A stretch of DNA of 32,089 nt from CAJQND01 sp051010055. GTDB taxonomy: Bacteria > Pseudomonadota > Alphaproteobacteria > Rhizobiales > CAJQND01. The position numbers and the translations under genes were made by a program. A model generated the notes under the pieces. It saw nothing but the letters and a program-made list of their open reading frames with translations. It ran no database searches and was not told the DNA's origin. The stretch spans positions 1-32,089 of the forward strand of contig JBPCVY010000092.1 in assembly GCA_051010055.1 (NCBI GenBank), given 5' to 3'. Positions 25,088 through 32,089 of the stretch are shown here, piece after piece. Positions within the stretch are counted from its first letter, which is position 1. Every line of letters begins with the position of its first letter.

Positions 25088-26437
25088 ATGTTTGATAAGG
25101 TGCTCATTGCAAACCGCGGAGAGATTGCGCTTCGCATTCAACGCGCTTGTCGCGAACTCGGTATTGCTACCGTGGCAGTGCATTCAACCGCCGACGAAAA
25201 CGCCATGCATGTGCGCCTGGCCGATGAAAGCGTGTGCATTGGCCCGCCACCCGCCGGGGAGAGTTATCTGAACATTCCCGCATTGATTTCCGCGTGCGAG
25301 ATTACCGGTGCCGATGCTGTGCACCCCGGTTATGGATTTTTGTCGGAGAATGCTCGATTTGCCGACATACTGGCCGACCACGACGTCGTGTTTATAGGGC
25401 CTACGGCTGACCATATCCGCACGATGGGCGACAAGATTGAGGCCAAACGGACGGTTGATTCCCTTGGCATTCCGGTTGTGCCGGGTTCTGAAGGCGGTGT
25501 GAGCGAACTTGAGGAAGCACGGAAAATTGCCGAGGAGATTGGTTTTCCGGTGCTGATCAAGGCAGCTTCCGGCGGTGGTGGCCGCGGCATGATGATTGCC
25601 CGCAGCGACGACGAACTCGAAACCGCTCTGCAAACCTCCAGCGCCGAGGCGAAAGCTGCCTTCGGCGATGGCACGGTGTACATTGAAAAGTTTCTCGGCA
25701 AGCCGCGCCACATCGAAATTCAGGTGCTCTCAGACGGCCAGGGCAATGCGGTTCACCTTGGTGAGCGCGATTGTTCGCTGCAGCGCCGCCACCAGAAAGT
25801 CTGGGAAGAAGCACTGTCGCCGGCCCTCAACTCCGAGCAACGTGAAACAATCGGTGGAACGGTGGCCAAAGCCATTGCGGAAATGGGATACCGGGGCGTT
25901 GGCACGGTGGAGTTCCTCTATGAAGATGGCGGGTTCTACTTCATTGAAATGAACACCCGCCTGCAGGTGGAACATCCCATTACCGAAATGATCACCGGCC
26001 TTGATCTGGTGCAAGAACAAATCCGTGTAGCAGCCGGTGCACAGCTTGCGCTGAAGCAGGAAGATATTGTCTTCCACGGACATGCTATCGAATGCCGGAT
26101 CAATGCGGAGAACGCTGAAACATTCGTGCCGTCACCGGGCAAAGTGGTCTCGCTTCACCAGCCAGGCGGGCTCGGTGTGCGCGTGGATTCGGCCATTTAC
26201 CAGGGCTATTCTATCCCGCCATATTATGACAGCCTGATCGGCAAGCTCATCGTTTCCGGCAACAGCCGGCAGGAATGCCTGATGCGTCTCAAGAGGGCGC
26301 TGGGTGAGTATGTGATCGAAGGTGTGGACACCACAATTCCGCTTTTCCAGAAACTGGTAGCGGAGCCGGATATCCTGAACGGTAACTATGACATCCATTG
26401 GCTGGAAAACTACCTTGCTGGAACAAGTGGCGGATAG
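25088..26437 (+). CDS. accC: Biotin carboxylase subunit of acetyl-CoA carboxylase
   Basis: AccC uses ATP and bicarbonate to carboxylate the biotin of AccB. The 449-residue product has the same length as the E. coli enzyme. Visible are FDKVLIANRGEIALRIQRAC, HPGYGFLSENARFAD, the ATP-grasp glycine loop ASGGGGRGM, the catalytic EMNTRLQVEHPITE and the C-terminal VDSAIYQGYSIPPYYDSLIGKL. The open frame extends to 25028 inside accB, but ATG 25088 is the conserved start. Confidence 0.98.
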   Translation: MFDKVLIANRGEIALRIQRACRELGIATVAVHSTADENAMHVRLADESVCIGPPPAGESYLNIPALISACEITGADAVHPGYGFLSENARFADILADHDVVFIGPTADHIRTMGDKIEAKRTVDSLGIPVVPGSEGGVSELEEARKIAEEIGFPVLIKAASGGGGRGMMIARSDDELETALQTSSAEAKAAFGDGTVYIEKFLGKPRHIEIQVLSDGQGNAVHLGERDCSLQRRHQKVWEEALSPALNSEQRETIGGTVAKAIAEMGYRGVGTVEFLYEDGGFYFIEMNTRLQVEHPITEMITGLDLVQEQIRVAAGAQLALKQEDIVFHGHAIECRINAENAETFVPSPGKVVSLHQPGGLGVRVDSAIYQGYSIPPYYDSLIGKLIVSGNSRQECLMRLKRALGEYVIEGVDTTIPLFQKLVAEPDILNGNYDIHWLENYLAGTSGG

Positions 26438-26498
26438 ACTTGAACGAACCGGTGAGCGGGGTAAAATCTGCTAACCGTTAAGCAAACAAGCCGGTTCC

Positions 26499-27149
26499 AT
26501 GTCGACGATTACGCCGCAAATCCTGTTACAGGCCTATACCGCCGGGATATTTCCCATGGCGGAAAGCGCAGATGATAGTGCGCTCTATTGGATAGATCCC
26601 GACAAGCGCGGTGTTTTCCCGTTTGAGAAATTCCATGTTTCGCGGCGCTTACGGCGCAGTATCCGCCAGGAACCGTTCTCAATCCGGATCAATACCGATT
26701 TTGAAGGGGTGATTGAGGCGTGCGGAAAATGCCAGGTCGGGCGCACGACAACATGGATCAATTCGCGCATTCGCGCCCTTTACGGGCAGCTCTTCCGAAT
26801 GGGCTTTTGCCACACTGTAGAATGCTGGAAAGACGGGGAGTTGGTAGGCGGGCTCTATGGGGTTCATATCGGCGGGGCGTTTTTTGGGGAAAGCATGTTC
26901 TCTGCCCACACCGATGCCTCGAAAATCGCGCTGGTATATCTGGTTGCGCGCCTTAAAGCGGGTGGCTTTACCCTGTTGGACACCCAGTTTATCACTCCGC
27001 ACCTGTCATCCATGGGGGCGTGCGAAATCGACCGCGAAGACTATCACGAGCTGCTCGAAAAGGCGCTGCAGGTTGAGGGAAATTTTCAGTTGCTGCCGCT
27101 TGATGTGGAGCCTGAAGAAGTGCTGCAGTTGGTGAGCCAGACATCGTAA
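26499..27149 (+). CDS. aat: Leucyl/phenylalanyl-tRNA--protein transferase
   Basis: Aat adds Leu or Phe from aminoacyl-tRNA to N-terminal Lys/Arg of proteins, marking them for ClpS/ClpAP. The 216-residue protein shows the typical LLQAYTAGIFPMAE, YWIDPDKRGVFPFEKFHVSRRLRRSIRQ, TWINSRIRALYGQLFRMGFCHTVE, GGLYGVHIGGAFFGESMFS and LLDTQFITPHLSSMGA blocks. It lies 61 bases after accC, possibly co-transcribed. Its last 64 bases overlap the 3' end of the DUF2155 gene on the other strand. Confidence 0.97.
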   Translation: MSTITPQILLQAYTAGIFPMAESADDSALYWIDPDKRGVFPFEKFHVSRRLRRSIRQEPFSIRINTDFEGVIEACGKCQVGRTTTWINSRIRALYGQLFRMGFCHTVECWKDGELVGGLYGVHIGGAFFGESMFSAHTDASKIALVYLVARLKAGGFTLLDTQFITPHLSSMGACEIDREDYHELLEKALQVEGNFQLLPLDVEPEEVLQLVSQTS

Positions 27150-27484
27150 ACTGCATGTTCCACCGCGTTCAATCCGGGGCTTGAGGCGAACATCCAGCCG
27201 GAGAAAATCTTGCGGATTTTCCCATTGAGCTGAACTTCATCGATAACCACAAACGATGTGGTTTCAGGCGTTTCGGTCGGCGGGCGCGTGTAGCAGACTT
27301 TCGGTGTAATCCGCAAAAGGCCAAACTGCTTTGTGGCGTTTACCGGCACTTCGAATGTTGTGATGGTGGCTGTGATTTTGTCGAGCCCGGCAAAAACGGC
27401 AATTGGATTTTCGATGTTTTCACCGCGTACGGGCGCCGCGAAAACTACCAGGGTAGCAACAATCGGAAAGAGCCGCCTAATCAC
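27086..27484 (-). CDS. DUF2155 domain-containing exported protein
   Basis: A 132-residue protein with a signal peptide (RRLFPIVATLVVFAAPVRG) and the DUF2155 core: NPIAVFAGLDKITATITTFEVPVN, then KVCYTRPPTETPETTSFVVI and KIFSGWMFASSPGLNAVEHAVYDVWLTNC. Function is unassigned; the family is common in alphaproteobacteria beside the NDUFA12 gene, as nearly here. GTG 27484, with GGAGG six bases upstream, is chosen over the longer frame to 27556 because the longer version adds a non-signal-like N-terminus. The start overlaps the methyltransferase stop by eight bases. Confidence 0.85.
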   Translation of the reverse strand: MIRRLFPIVATLVVFAAPVRGENIENPIAVFAGLDKITATITTFEVPVNATKQFGLLRITPKVCYTRPPTETPETTSFVVIDEVQLNGKIRKIFSGWMFASSPGLNAVEHAVYDVWLTNCSTSSGSTSSGSN

Positions 27485-28247
27485 GATGGGCCTCCACCCG
27501 CAAGCGCACATAATCTGCCGTCCAGTTGCCGCGATCATCACACAATGACGGGGCAAGCAAAGCCGTCACCTCATCAAGAATCGCATCGGCGTCAGCGCCA
27601 AATTGTGTGAAAAACGGTGTGCGGAAAGTTTTCAGCCAGGCCTTCATGCCGGATGGAATAGGTGTTGGCCGTGGAAACAGCCCGATTTGCCTGACGTGAA
27701 AACCGTGGGCTTCAAGCTTCTCGCGATATTCATCAGGTGTTGGGAAATACCAGGGAGAGGTTATTGCGGCATCCCCGCCACGCTGCTTTTCAACGGCCCG
27801 CATCGCAGTGATGATCGCTGCAACATTGCCATGCCCGCCAAATTCAGCAACAAACCGGCCGCCAGGTTTTAGAGCCCGGTGGACGCCCTTTATCACAGCA
27901 TCCGGGTTCAGCATCCAATGAAGAGCCGCATTCGAGAACACCGCATCAAATTCACTATCAAATTCAAGAGCATGAGCGTCGAGAAAGTGAACATCAAGGC
28001 CGCGATCTTTCGCAGCCGCCAGCATGTGCTCGGAACTGTCTATGCCGGTGACTCGGGCGCCTGTTGCAGCGATTTGTTCAGTAACAGCGCCATCTCCACA
28101 CCCGATATCGAGTATGGTTTCGCCAGGTTGCGGGGCCAGCCATGAAAAAACACCACCTGCCAGATCCGAAACAAAACGGGCGTTTTGGTCGTAATCATCT
28201 GCCGCCCACTTCTGGTCGCTGGCGGGTATTTTCTCAGCTTCTGTCAC
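27477..28247 (-). CDS. Class I SAM-dependent methyltransferase
   Basis: A 256-residue methyltransferase. Motif I is ILDIGCGDGAVTEQIA (about residues 46-61) followed by the acidic VTGIDSS, DAVFSNAALHWM as motif II region and RALKPGGRFVAEFGG as motif III. The resemblance to trans-aconitate 2-methyltransferase is moderate (WxAxDYDQNARFVSDLA start, FSNAALHWM), so substrate is left open. The start is GTG at 28247 with a poor ribosome binding site; the gene lies 14 bases after the mlaD-like gene and probably depends on read-through translation. Confidence 0.9.
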   Translation of the reverse strand: MTEAEKIPASDQKWAADDYDQNARFVSDLAGGVFSWLAPQPGETILDIGCGDGAVTEQIAATGARVTGIDSSEHMLAAAKDRGLDVHFLDAHALEFDSEFDAVFSNAALHWMLNPDAVIKGVHRALKPGGRFVAEFGGHGNVAAIITAMRAVEKQRGGDAAITSPWYFPTPDEYREKLEAHGFHVRQIGLFPRPTPIPSGMKAWLKTFRTPFFTQFGADADAILDEVTALLAPSLCDDRGNWTADYVRLRVEAHRD

Positions 28248-28261
28248 AATTTGGCGGGGTG

Positions 28262-28699
28262 CTATTTGTTCATAAATTCACTGATCAACCCAAACAGGTC
28301 AATTGACCCTTGGGTATTTTCAATCTTGTCGCCGTCTTTCAGGATCTTGTCGCTGCCGCCCACTTCCAGCGCAACAAATGTGGCGCCGAGCAATCCCTCT
28401 GAGGTGATTTTTGCTGTGGTGTCGTCGGGAAGCACCAGGCCGCGCTGAACAGTCAACGTCAAAACAGCCTGATAAGTTTCATAATCAAGGGTCTGGTCAA
28501 CAATAGTGCCAACCTTCACACCGGAAAGGCGCACATCAGTGCCAGCCGATACGCCGGCTGCGTTTTCAAATGCTGCAGAAAGCCGGTACCCATCTGAACC
28601 CTTGCCAATCTCAGCGGTTGAATAGACAAACGAAAAGAACAAAATCGCGATGGCAATTACCGCGGCGCCGACAATGGTTTCAACAGCACTGTTTTTCAT
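28262..28699 (-). CDS. mlaD: MlaD-like MCE domain lipid transport protein
   Basis: A 145-residue substrate-binding component of the Mla (ABC) phospholipid transport system, which keeps outer membrane lipid asymmetry. An N-terminal membrane anchor (IVGAAVIAIAILFFSFVY) is followed by an MCE domain (about 38-115; YRLSAAFENAAGVSAGTDVRLSGVKVGTIV, then GLLGATFVALEVGG). AAGGAGA stands six bases before ATG. The partner permease and ATPase are not in the window. Next to the NDUFA12 gene. Confidence 0.94.
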   Translation of the reverse strand: MKNSAVETIVGAAVIAIAILFFSFVYSTAEIGKGSDGYRLSAAFENAAGVSAGTDVRLSGVKVGTIVDQTLDYETYQAVLTLTVQRGLVLPDDTTAKITSEGLLGATFVALEVGGSDKILKDGDKIENTQGSIDLFGLISEFMNK

Positions 28700-28748
28700 C
28701 GCTTGTCTCCTTGCGCAGTTGCGGGCGCTCTAGCTGGCTGCCGAAAAG

Positions 28749-29147
28749 CTATTCTGGCGACCAGGCTTCATAGTCCTTCTTGGCAGGTGCCGGGTTCGGG
28801 TTAAACAGGCTTCCAACAGGCCGGTAGGCGCCGGCTGTCCCGGTGAGGTTCTTCTGGTGGGGCTTTTCCCATTCATGCGGCGTGTAGGCCTCATCTACGG
28901 GTGTTTCGTCGGTGCGGTGGTGTATCCAGCCGTGCCAGCCAGCCGGAATCGCCGAAGGCTCTGCCAAACCGTTGTAAATCACCCAGCGGCGCTCTGCGAT
29001 TGAGGAGGGAATTTTAGACGGTGCGCGATAATAGACATTGCCGAACTCATCCTCGCCAACCCGTTCGCCCTTGCGCCAGGTGAAAAAGCGCGTGCCCATG
29101 GTCTGGCCGTTCCACCAGGTAAAGAATTCCGTCAGAAACCTCATCAT
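28749..29147 (-). CDS. NADH:ubiquinone oxidoreductase subunit NDUFA12 homologue
   Basis: A 132-residue soluble protein of the NDUFA12 (B17.2) family, an accessory subunit of respiratory complex I shared by alphaproteobacteria and mitochondria. Typical are FFTWWNGQTMGTRFFTWRKGERVGEDEFGNVYY, RRWVIYNGLAEPSAIPAGWHGWIHH and TPHEWEKPHQKNLTGT. Two adjacent ATG codons (29147 and 29144) could serve as start. The gene stands alone from the nuo operon, as is usual for bacteria with this subunit. Confidence 0.95.
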   Translation of the reverse strand: MMRFLTEFFTWWNGQTMGTRFFTWRKGERVGEDEFGNVYYRAPSKIPSSIAERRWVIYNGLAEPSAIPAGWHGWIHHRTDETPVDEAYTPHEWEKPHQKNLTGTAGAYRPVGSLFNPNPAPAKKDYEAWSPE

Positions 29148-29293
29148 CGCCTATGCTCACGTGTTAGGGAGCCGGATGGCCCTTAATTCGGTGTTTGGCG
29201 GAATATGGCGCAAGGCTCGGTCCGGGTCCAGAACTATTGCTGTTATGTTTGCGCGCACCGTATCTTGCATCTGGCCCAAAATCACCAGCAGGC

Positions 29294-30425
29294 CTATTGC
29301 ACATCTTCCAACTGTTCGCGGCTGCGCCCTTCCACCCGGTGGGCGAGGGATGATTCCAGAAAACTGTCCAAATCTCCATCCAGCACCGCAGATGGATTGG
29401 TGCTTTCATGGCCTGTACGCAGGTCTTTCACCAGCTGATAGGGCTGCAGCACATATGATCTGATTTGGTGTCCCCAGCCAATTTCCGTCTTCTGGGCAGC
29501 TTCCGCCTGTGCTTCTTCTTCACGGCGCTGAAGCTCGGCTTCGTAAAGCCTGGCGCGGAGCATGTTCCATGCGGTGGCCCGGTTCTTGTGCTGGGAGCGC
29601 TCATTTTGGCACTGAACAACAATCCCCGTTGGAATGTGGGTGATACGCACCGCCGAATCAGTGGTGTTCACATGCTGGCCACCAGCGCCCGATGCGCGAT
29701 AGGTATCAATGCGGCAGTCGCCTTCGTTGATTTCAATATTGATTGTGTCATCAACAACCGGAAAAACCCCGACCGATGCAAACGAAGTGTGCCGGCGGGC
29801 GTTGGAATCAAACGGGGAAATGCGCACCAGCCTGTGAACTCCCGATTCGGTCTTCATCCAGCCATAGGCGTTCTGGCCTTTGATTTGCAGCGTTGCTGAT
29901 TTAAGGCCGGCCTCTTCACCGGCCTGCACTTCCATAACTTCCAGCTTATAGCCCTTGGCCTCCGCCCAGCGCGAATACATGCGGGTGAGCATTTGCGTCC
30001 AGTCCTGGCTTTCCGTGCCGCCTGCGCCGGAGTGAATTTCGACAAAGCAATCATTTTTGTCGGCCTCGCCGGAAAGCAAGGTTTCAAGCTGCTTCTTGGC
30101 TGCTTCCTTGGCAAGCCGGGCGATGGTTTTCTCTGCATCGGCAACGATTTCCCTGTCGCCTTCAGCCTCACCAAGTTCAATCAACTCAACACTGTCATTG
30201 AGCCCTGATTCCATGTCGGAATAGGAGCTGATGGCCGCATCAAGCTCTTGGCGGCTTTGCATGACCTGGCGGGCCTCTTCCGGATCGTTCCAGAGGTCCG
30301 GGTCTTCAACCCGGGCATTTAGTTCGTGCAATCTTTCCTGGGCTGTATCCCAGTCAAAGATGCCTCCTCAGCAGTTCCAACGACTGCTTGATTTCATCAA
30401 CCTGTGCCAGCGTTTCCGCACGCAT
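29294..30425 (-). CDS. prfB: Peptide chain release factor 2, with programmed +1 frameshift
   Basis: RF2 releases peptides at UGA and UAA. Translation starts at ATG 30425; codon 23 is CTT (30359-30357) and codon 24 is an in-frame TGA (30356-30354) followed by C. AGGAGG (30368-30363) lies three bases before CTT, as in the E. coli site. A +1 shift gives GAC TGG GAT and joins to the long frame, for a 376-residue protein. It contains the SPF anticodon motif in VRISPFDSNARR and the catalytic GGQ in SGAGGQHVNTTDS. Low RF2 lets the ribosome pause at UGA and shift, so the gene regulates itself. It follows mrcA by 90 bases. Confidence 0.97.
30353..30368 (-). promoter_or_regulatory. Programmed +1 frameshift site of prfB
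   Basis: AGGAGG CAT CTT TGA C on the minus strand. The internal Shine-Dalgarno-like hexamer, slippery CTT and in-frame TGA followed by C match the known RF2 recoding signal element by element and in spacing. Confidence 0.96.
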
Positions 30426-30451
30426 TTTTTTGTCTTTCCCAAATCTGTCCA

Positions 30452-30468
30452 CCCGTAAAAGTTACGGG
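30452..30468. other. Short hairpin in the mrcA-prfB gap
   Basis: CCCGTAA (30452-30458) pairs with TTACGGG (30462-30468) over three bases, 27 bases before the prfB ATG. No T run follows on the minus strand, so it is not a clear terminator; it could affect the prfB leader. Confidence 0.4.
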
Positions 30469-30515
30469 GGGCAATGTTGTTGTGTTTTAAGGATCAAATA
30501 GGCCGGGAAGAAGCT

Positions 30516-32089
30516 TTAGTAAAGCCCTCCGGTGCCGGTTGAAAGCCCGCCATCGCGTTCGGTGCTTTCGGCCTGTTCAGAAACCCCGCCAGTGGGCACA
30601 AATCCGGTTTCACCAGAACCAATCACAACATAGCTTTCAGGCGGCTCTTCGCCGGGCTTGAACGCCTCAAGGATGACATCGCCAGCGCCATAAGGGGCGC
30701 GCTTGCCGGTTTTCGGGTTGATCGGAATGAGCTGAACGCCGGCCGGCACCCGGAAAGGGGTTGCCGGTTCGTCTTTAAGGGCCATTTTCATGAAGTCGGC
30801 AAAAACGGGAGCAGCCAGCGCACCGCCCGTTGAGCCCCGGCCCATGGGTTTCGGGTTGTCATAACCAATATAAACGCCCACCGCGAGGTCAGGCGAAAAG
30901 CCCACAAACCAGGCATCGCGTTCGTCGTTTGTTGTGCCGGTTTTGCCAGCAAGTGGGCGGTATTCGCCTTCAAACGCGCGCTTGGCGGTGCCGCGCTGCA
31001 CCACGCCTTCGAGCATGGATGTCATCTGATAGGCGGTGTAGGGGTTGATAACCGGCTCGCGCACATCGGCAAGAACAGGTTCTGGCTGATCGTCCCAGGT
31101 GTTCGGGTTGCACTTCTCGCACACTCTTTTGTCGTGGCGGTAAACGGTCTGGCCCCAACGGTCCTGAATGCGATCGATCAGGGTAGGGGTGATTTTCTTG
31201 CCGCCATTTACAAGCATCGCAAAAGCCGCCGTCATCCGCAACAAGGTTGTTTCGCCAGCCCCCAGCGACATGGAAAGAACCGGCAGCAGATCGTCATAGA
31301 TGCCGAACCGGCGGGCGTGGGCCTTGATTTTGTCCATGCCCATATCCTGGGCAAGGCGCACGGTCATGACATTGCGAGAAAGCTCAATGCCGCGCCGCAA
31401 GGTTGAGGGGCCGTAATATTTGCCCGAGTAGTTCTTTGGCTTCCAAACTTCACCGCTTTGCTGGGTAATGGAAATCGGGGCATCCATGACAACCGAGGCC
31501 GGTGTGTAGCCATTATCAAGTGCTGTTGCATAAACGAACGGCTTGAACGATGAGCCCGGCTGGCGCATGGCCTGTACCACCCGGTTGAATTGGCTCTTTG
31601 CGTAGGAAAACCCGCCGACAAGCGCCAGTACGCGTCCGGTATGTGGGTTAAGCGCCACCAGGCCGCCTTCTGCATCCGGCACCTGCATCAGATGCCATTC
31701 AGTGCCGCCTGCGCCAGGGGCGGCATAAACCACATCTCCCGGGTTCAAAACCTGAGTGGCCGATTCAATTTCCTTGCCCAGGGACACGCGGGAATCACCT
31801 GATGAACGGACTTGCGTGCGGGCCCAGGCGAGATTGGCAAGCGGTATGGTGGCAGTTTTGATGTCGGAAGACATCTTGCCGTCTTTCTGCTTGTCAGGAT
31901 GTATGCCGATTTTTGCCTCTTCATCGGTAACTTCCAGAACCGCAACCAGGCGCCAGGGAGAAAGGTCGCGAAGTTCCTTGAGCTCAAAAAGGCGCGTGGC
32001 CCATTTGCCATCAGTCACCTCAATCCGTTTGATGGGGCCGCGATAGCCACGTTTGCGGTCGAACTTGATAAGCCCGCGCTGGAATGCCT
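30516..32089 (-). CDS. mrcA: Penicillin-binding protein 1A, bifunctional (partial, N-terminus off right edge)
   Basis: The visible 523 residues are the C-terminal part of a class A penicillin-binding protein, which polymerises and cross-links peptidoglycan. The frame is open to the window edge (AFQRGLIKFDRKRGYRGP), so the internal GTG at 32018 is not the start. The transpeptidase has the active-site SxxK as SSFK in RQPGSSFKPF, SRN in ELSRNVMTVRLA as the SxN motif, and KTGT in AGKTGTTND. An OB-like region precedes it. The glycosyltransferase domain lies outside. Conserved placement ahead of prfB is typical of rhizobia. Confidence 0.95.
   Translation of the reverse strand, partial: AFQRGLIKFDRKRGYRGPIKRIEVTDGKWATRLFELKELRDLSPWRLVAVLEVTDEEAKIGIHPDKQKDGKMSSDIKTATIPLANLAWARTQVRSSGDSRVSLGKEIESATQVLNPGDVVYAAPGAGGTEWHLMQVPDAEGGLVALNPHTGRVLALVGGFSYAKSQFNRVVQAMRQPGSSFKPFVYATALDNGYTPASVVMDAPISITQQSGEVWKPKNYSGKYYGPSTLRRGIELSRNVMTVRLAQDMGMDKIKAHARRFGIYDDLLPVLSMSLGAGETTLLRMTAAFAMLVNGGKKITPTLIDRIQDRWGQTVYRHDKRVCEKCNPNTWDDQPEPVLADVREPVINPYTAYQMTSMLEGVVQRGTAKRAFEGEYRPLAGKTGTTNDERDAWFVGFSPDLAVGVYIGYDNPKPMGRGSTGGALAAPVFADFMKMALKDEPATPFRVPAGVQLIPINPKTGKRAPYGAGDVILEAFKPGEEPPESYVVIGSGETGFVPTGGVSEQAESTERDGGLSTGTGGLY

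Noticed and set aside
29294..30425. prfB as a frameshifted pseudogene
   Set aside because: The stop lies in the known RF2 recoding signal with correct elements and spacing.

Overview
The window looks like chromosome of an alphaproteobacterium, most likely of the Rhizobiales (Hyphomicrobiales). This rests on gene content and order: a DUF2066 / pgsA-like / AI-2E permease / hdaA / ppk / ppx block divergent from purM-purN, an M48-dsbA-aroQ-accB-accC-aat block, and an NDUFA12-type complex I subunit with a DUF2155 gene. Genus is not resolved. Coding density is high and no tRNA, rRNA or CRISPR array was seen.

Layout. (1) 1-6736, minus strand: a tight operon with short gaps and overlaps runs DUF2066, pgsA-like, AI-2E permease, hdaA, ppk, ppx; ppx runs off the left edge. 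(2) 6904-8618, plus: purM-purN (purine synthesis), ended by a hairpin over the purN stop. (3) 8654-9367, minus: a 51-residue membrane peptide gene and a secreted orphan. (4) 9537-15455: a molybdopterin oxidoreductase (minus) divergent from a DadA-like FAD oxidoreductase and a dimethylglycine/sarcosine dehydrogenase-like FAD-GcvT fusion (plus), probably a catabolic group for N-methylated or D-amino acids. (5) 15502-20346: an accessory segment with a trimeric autotransporter adhesin (minus) and a small stand-alone tyrosine recombinase (plus), divergent across a 448-base AT-rich region. (6) 20362-27149: an aminotransferase (minus), then M48 protease with TPRs, DsbA-like oxidoreductase, aroQ, accB, accC and aat (plus). 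(7) 27086-32089, minus: mrcA (open at the right edge), prfB, NDUFA12, mlaD-like, a methyltransferase and DUF2155.

The accessory segment deserves most attention. The 448-base region between adhesin and recombinase holds a 17-base inverted repeat (16/17 match) bounding a 122-base AT-rich interior. A FimB/FimE-sized recombinase beside an adhesin gene with such a repeat resembles an invertible promoter switch. Both genes are interrupted in this sequence: the adhesin by three one-base indels whose repair gives exactly 1231 codons, the recombinase by an in-frame TAG and a one-base loss. Either the sequence has local errors or a surface-switch locus is decaying or locked.

Other points: prfB carries the classical +1 programmed frameshift (AGGAGG, then CTT TGA C) and is one 376-residue RF2; pgsA-like starts with TTG behind a strong ribosome binding site and has Lys for Arg in its CDP-alcohol motif.
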